Positions 11,847 to 13,044 of a stretch of DNA of 13,044 bases are shown here, in pieces. The stretch covers positions 1-13,044 of the forward strand of contig JAURNA010000320.1 of NCBI GenBank assembly GCA_030830385.1. Direction: 5' to 3'. The notes under the pieces were generated by a model. That model was not told the origin of the DNA. It did no database searches and saw only the letters and a list, made by a program, of their open reading frames with translations. The first letter of the stretch is position 1; every line of letters begins with the position of its first letter. The stretch comes from Crocinitomicaceae bacterium. GTDB taxonomy: Bacteria; Bacteroidota; Bacteroidia; Flavobacteriales_D; Crocinitomicaceae. Both the position numbers and the translations under genes were made by a program.

Positions 11847-13044
11847 TGGTTGTCAATTTTGAATGCGCTAAACACGTTCAACGTATTTGGATCCAAGTCT
11901 TCTTTTTTAGCAAGGATTGCAACTCTTTCTCTCAACTTTGGATCCGATTCCGACAGTTTCAAAATTTGCTTGCGCACGTCTCCCTTGATCAATCTGGCGA
12001 CCTTGCTGTCTTCACGTTCGGTGAGTTTCTCTTCCACGGCAATTGCCGTCAGTGCGTTTAATTGCGTATTGTACAATGCTTTTGCGGAAGCGAGTTCATC
12101 ATACGTATCGGCCATTTCAAGACGATCCATGAGTCCTTTTTTCGTGTTGAATTTCGGATATTTTGGAATGCGTCGTTTCAACGAGTCAATGCGTTTCGCT
12201 GTATCCTCCATTGCCGGAGCAAATGCCTTGTGAACCGTATCGTCGAGTTTCTTTCTCTCCCGAACCGTTGCGTTTTCTTTCAACGGCTCTGCTTCTTCCA
12301 AAATTTTGAACCGCTCTCTGGTACTCTCAATCAGTTCTTTTGCACCCGTGTCATTTCCTTCGATGAGCTTCTCGTGTGCTTCGGCCATTTCAAAATCTCG
12401 GATTTTCAATTTCCACGTTGGTTCTTTTACTTCCTCCGATGGCGGCGGCGGAGTAACTGTTTCTTCGGGTTGACTGTGCGTTTCACTCTTGGAATCGTAC
12501 CCTTTCAATATGCTCATCAGGTAGTTCGTTCCCATGGGAAGTTTCGCTACGAATACGCATCCTTTCGCAACCTTTCCGCTCGTGTTCTCAATCGTATAAT
12601 CGAAGGTGTCAATTCCCTTGTCGAAGCCATTTGGAACGGTGTATTCAACCACATCATGCCCGAAGACGGGATTTTTGACACGCCCGATGTTCGCGCCCTT
12701 CTCACTCCGGGTTCTATCCGGGAATTCGTGTAAGCCGATCTTTTCAACATTGATGTCAAGTGAGAACTCCAATACGTCGATGAGAACCGTAGTTCCGGGC
12801 TCTGCATTTTCTTCAATGAAGTAGTACACGTTCTTGGCAATTGGAGGGTATGCCTCGAGGTTTTCTCCGCAGAAATCAACACTCGTTCCGCAGCAAGGAC
12901 GTCCGGTTAGTGCAAAATCACCGATAATTTCCTGCTCTCGGAGGTCATCACCGTACACCATGACAAAAACACCTCCCCTGGGCACTCCCGCCATGTGCTC
13001 AAGACCCGGGTTGTGGAATGCAAAATTCGAGAAGAGTTTTGATC
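11843..13044 (-). CDS. Partial (5' end missing) large eCIS-associated protein, Ig/cadherin-like domain plus helical C-terminus
   Basis: The first ATG in the window is at 12994, but the frame stays open for 16 more codons to the window edge. Those codons (ending HNPGLEH) run smoothly into MAGVPRGGVFVMVY, so the true start lies outside and only the C-terminal ~399 residues are seen. Counting from the 12994 Met, residues 24-50 hold a Cys cluster (PCC, FCG). Residues 50-152 look like a Big_9/cadherin-like Ig fold: PPIAKNVYYFIEENAEPGTT at the start and GFDKGIDTFDYTIENTSGKV near the end. A Pro-rich linker (181-186) leads to a charged, mostly helical tail (190-365). The stop overlaps the next start by 4 bases (TTGA). 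The position just before the tape-measure gene is that of the Afp13 fibre in Afp, but I see no fibre homology. Similar large proteins are familiar to me from Bacteroidota eCIS loci; their role is unknown. An adhesive or structural part of the particle is an inference. Confidence 0.75.
   Translation of the reverse strand, partial: SKLFSNFAFHNPGLEHMAGVPRGGVFVMVYGDDLREQEIIGDFALTGRPCCGTSVDFCGENLEAYPPIAKNVYYFIEENAEPGTTVLIDVLEFSLDINVEKIGLHEFPDRTRSEKGANIGRVKNPVFGHDVVEYTVPNGFDKGIDTFDYTIENTSGKVAKGCVFVAKLPMGTNYLMSILKGYDSKSETHSQPEETVTPPPPSEEVKEPTWKLKIRDFEMAEAHEKLIEGNDTGAKELIESTRERFKILEEAEPLKENATVRERKKLDDTVHKAFAPAMEDTAKRIDSLKRRIPKYPKFNTKKGLMDRLEMADTYDELASAKALYNTQLNALTAIAVEEKLTEREDSKVARLIKGDVRKQILKLSESDPKLRERVAILAKKEDLDPNTLNVFSAFKIDNH

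Overview
The window is the downstream end of an extracellular contractile injection system (eCIS, Afp/PVC/AlgoCIS-like phage-tail device) operon. All convincing genes lie on the minus strand. The organism is probably a Bacteroidota member. The reasons are the large Ig-like protein next to the tape-measure gene, the short Afp15-type ATPase, the QRKCxxC-rich DUF4157 effector, weak use of Shine-Dalgarno sites, and a promoter resembling the Bacteroides TTTG/TAnnTTTG pattern. This assignment is inferred from family resemblance, not from a search.

In transcription order (right to left) the genes are: (1) 13044-11843, the 3' part of a large protein whose start lies outside the window, with one Ig/cadherin-like domain and a helical C-terminus; (2) 11846-10260, a CIS tape-measure-type protein (Afp14 position); (3) about 10233-8893, an AAA+ ATPase (Afp15 position); (4) 8889-358, one uninterrupted 8.5-kb gene for a 2,843-residue DUF4157 protein, the likely payload; (5) after a roughly 190-base AT-rich gap with a candidate promoter and a short hairpin, 169-1, the start of a small, charged, repeat-bearing ORF that runs off the window. 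Genes 1 to 4 are packed with a 4-base overlap, a gap of about 26 bases and a 3-base gap, so they are probably co-transcribed. Tube, sheath and baseplate genes would lie to the right, beyond the window.

The main discovery is gene 4. It reads as two effectors fused head to tail. Each half has a leader-like or degenerate leader motif, a DUF4157 domain with an intact HELTH zinc-protease motif, QRKCxxC repeats, a long beta-rich region and a Serratia-nuclease-type (NUC1) active site. The first half also carries a cysteine-rich segment with a secreted-phospholipase-A2-like His-Asp motif. The second half ends in a ComEA-like helix-hairpin-helix. One polypeptide may therefore carry two peptidase, one lipase and two nuclease activities for delivery by the injection machine.

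The tape-measure protein would set tube length, the ATPase would help assembly, and the giant protein would be loaded and delivered. Loading and delivery are inferred from locus position and DUF4157 family knowledge. I saw no tRNA, rRNA, CRISPR array, insertion sequence or immunity-like gene.
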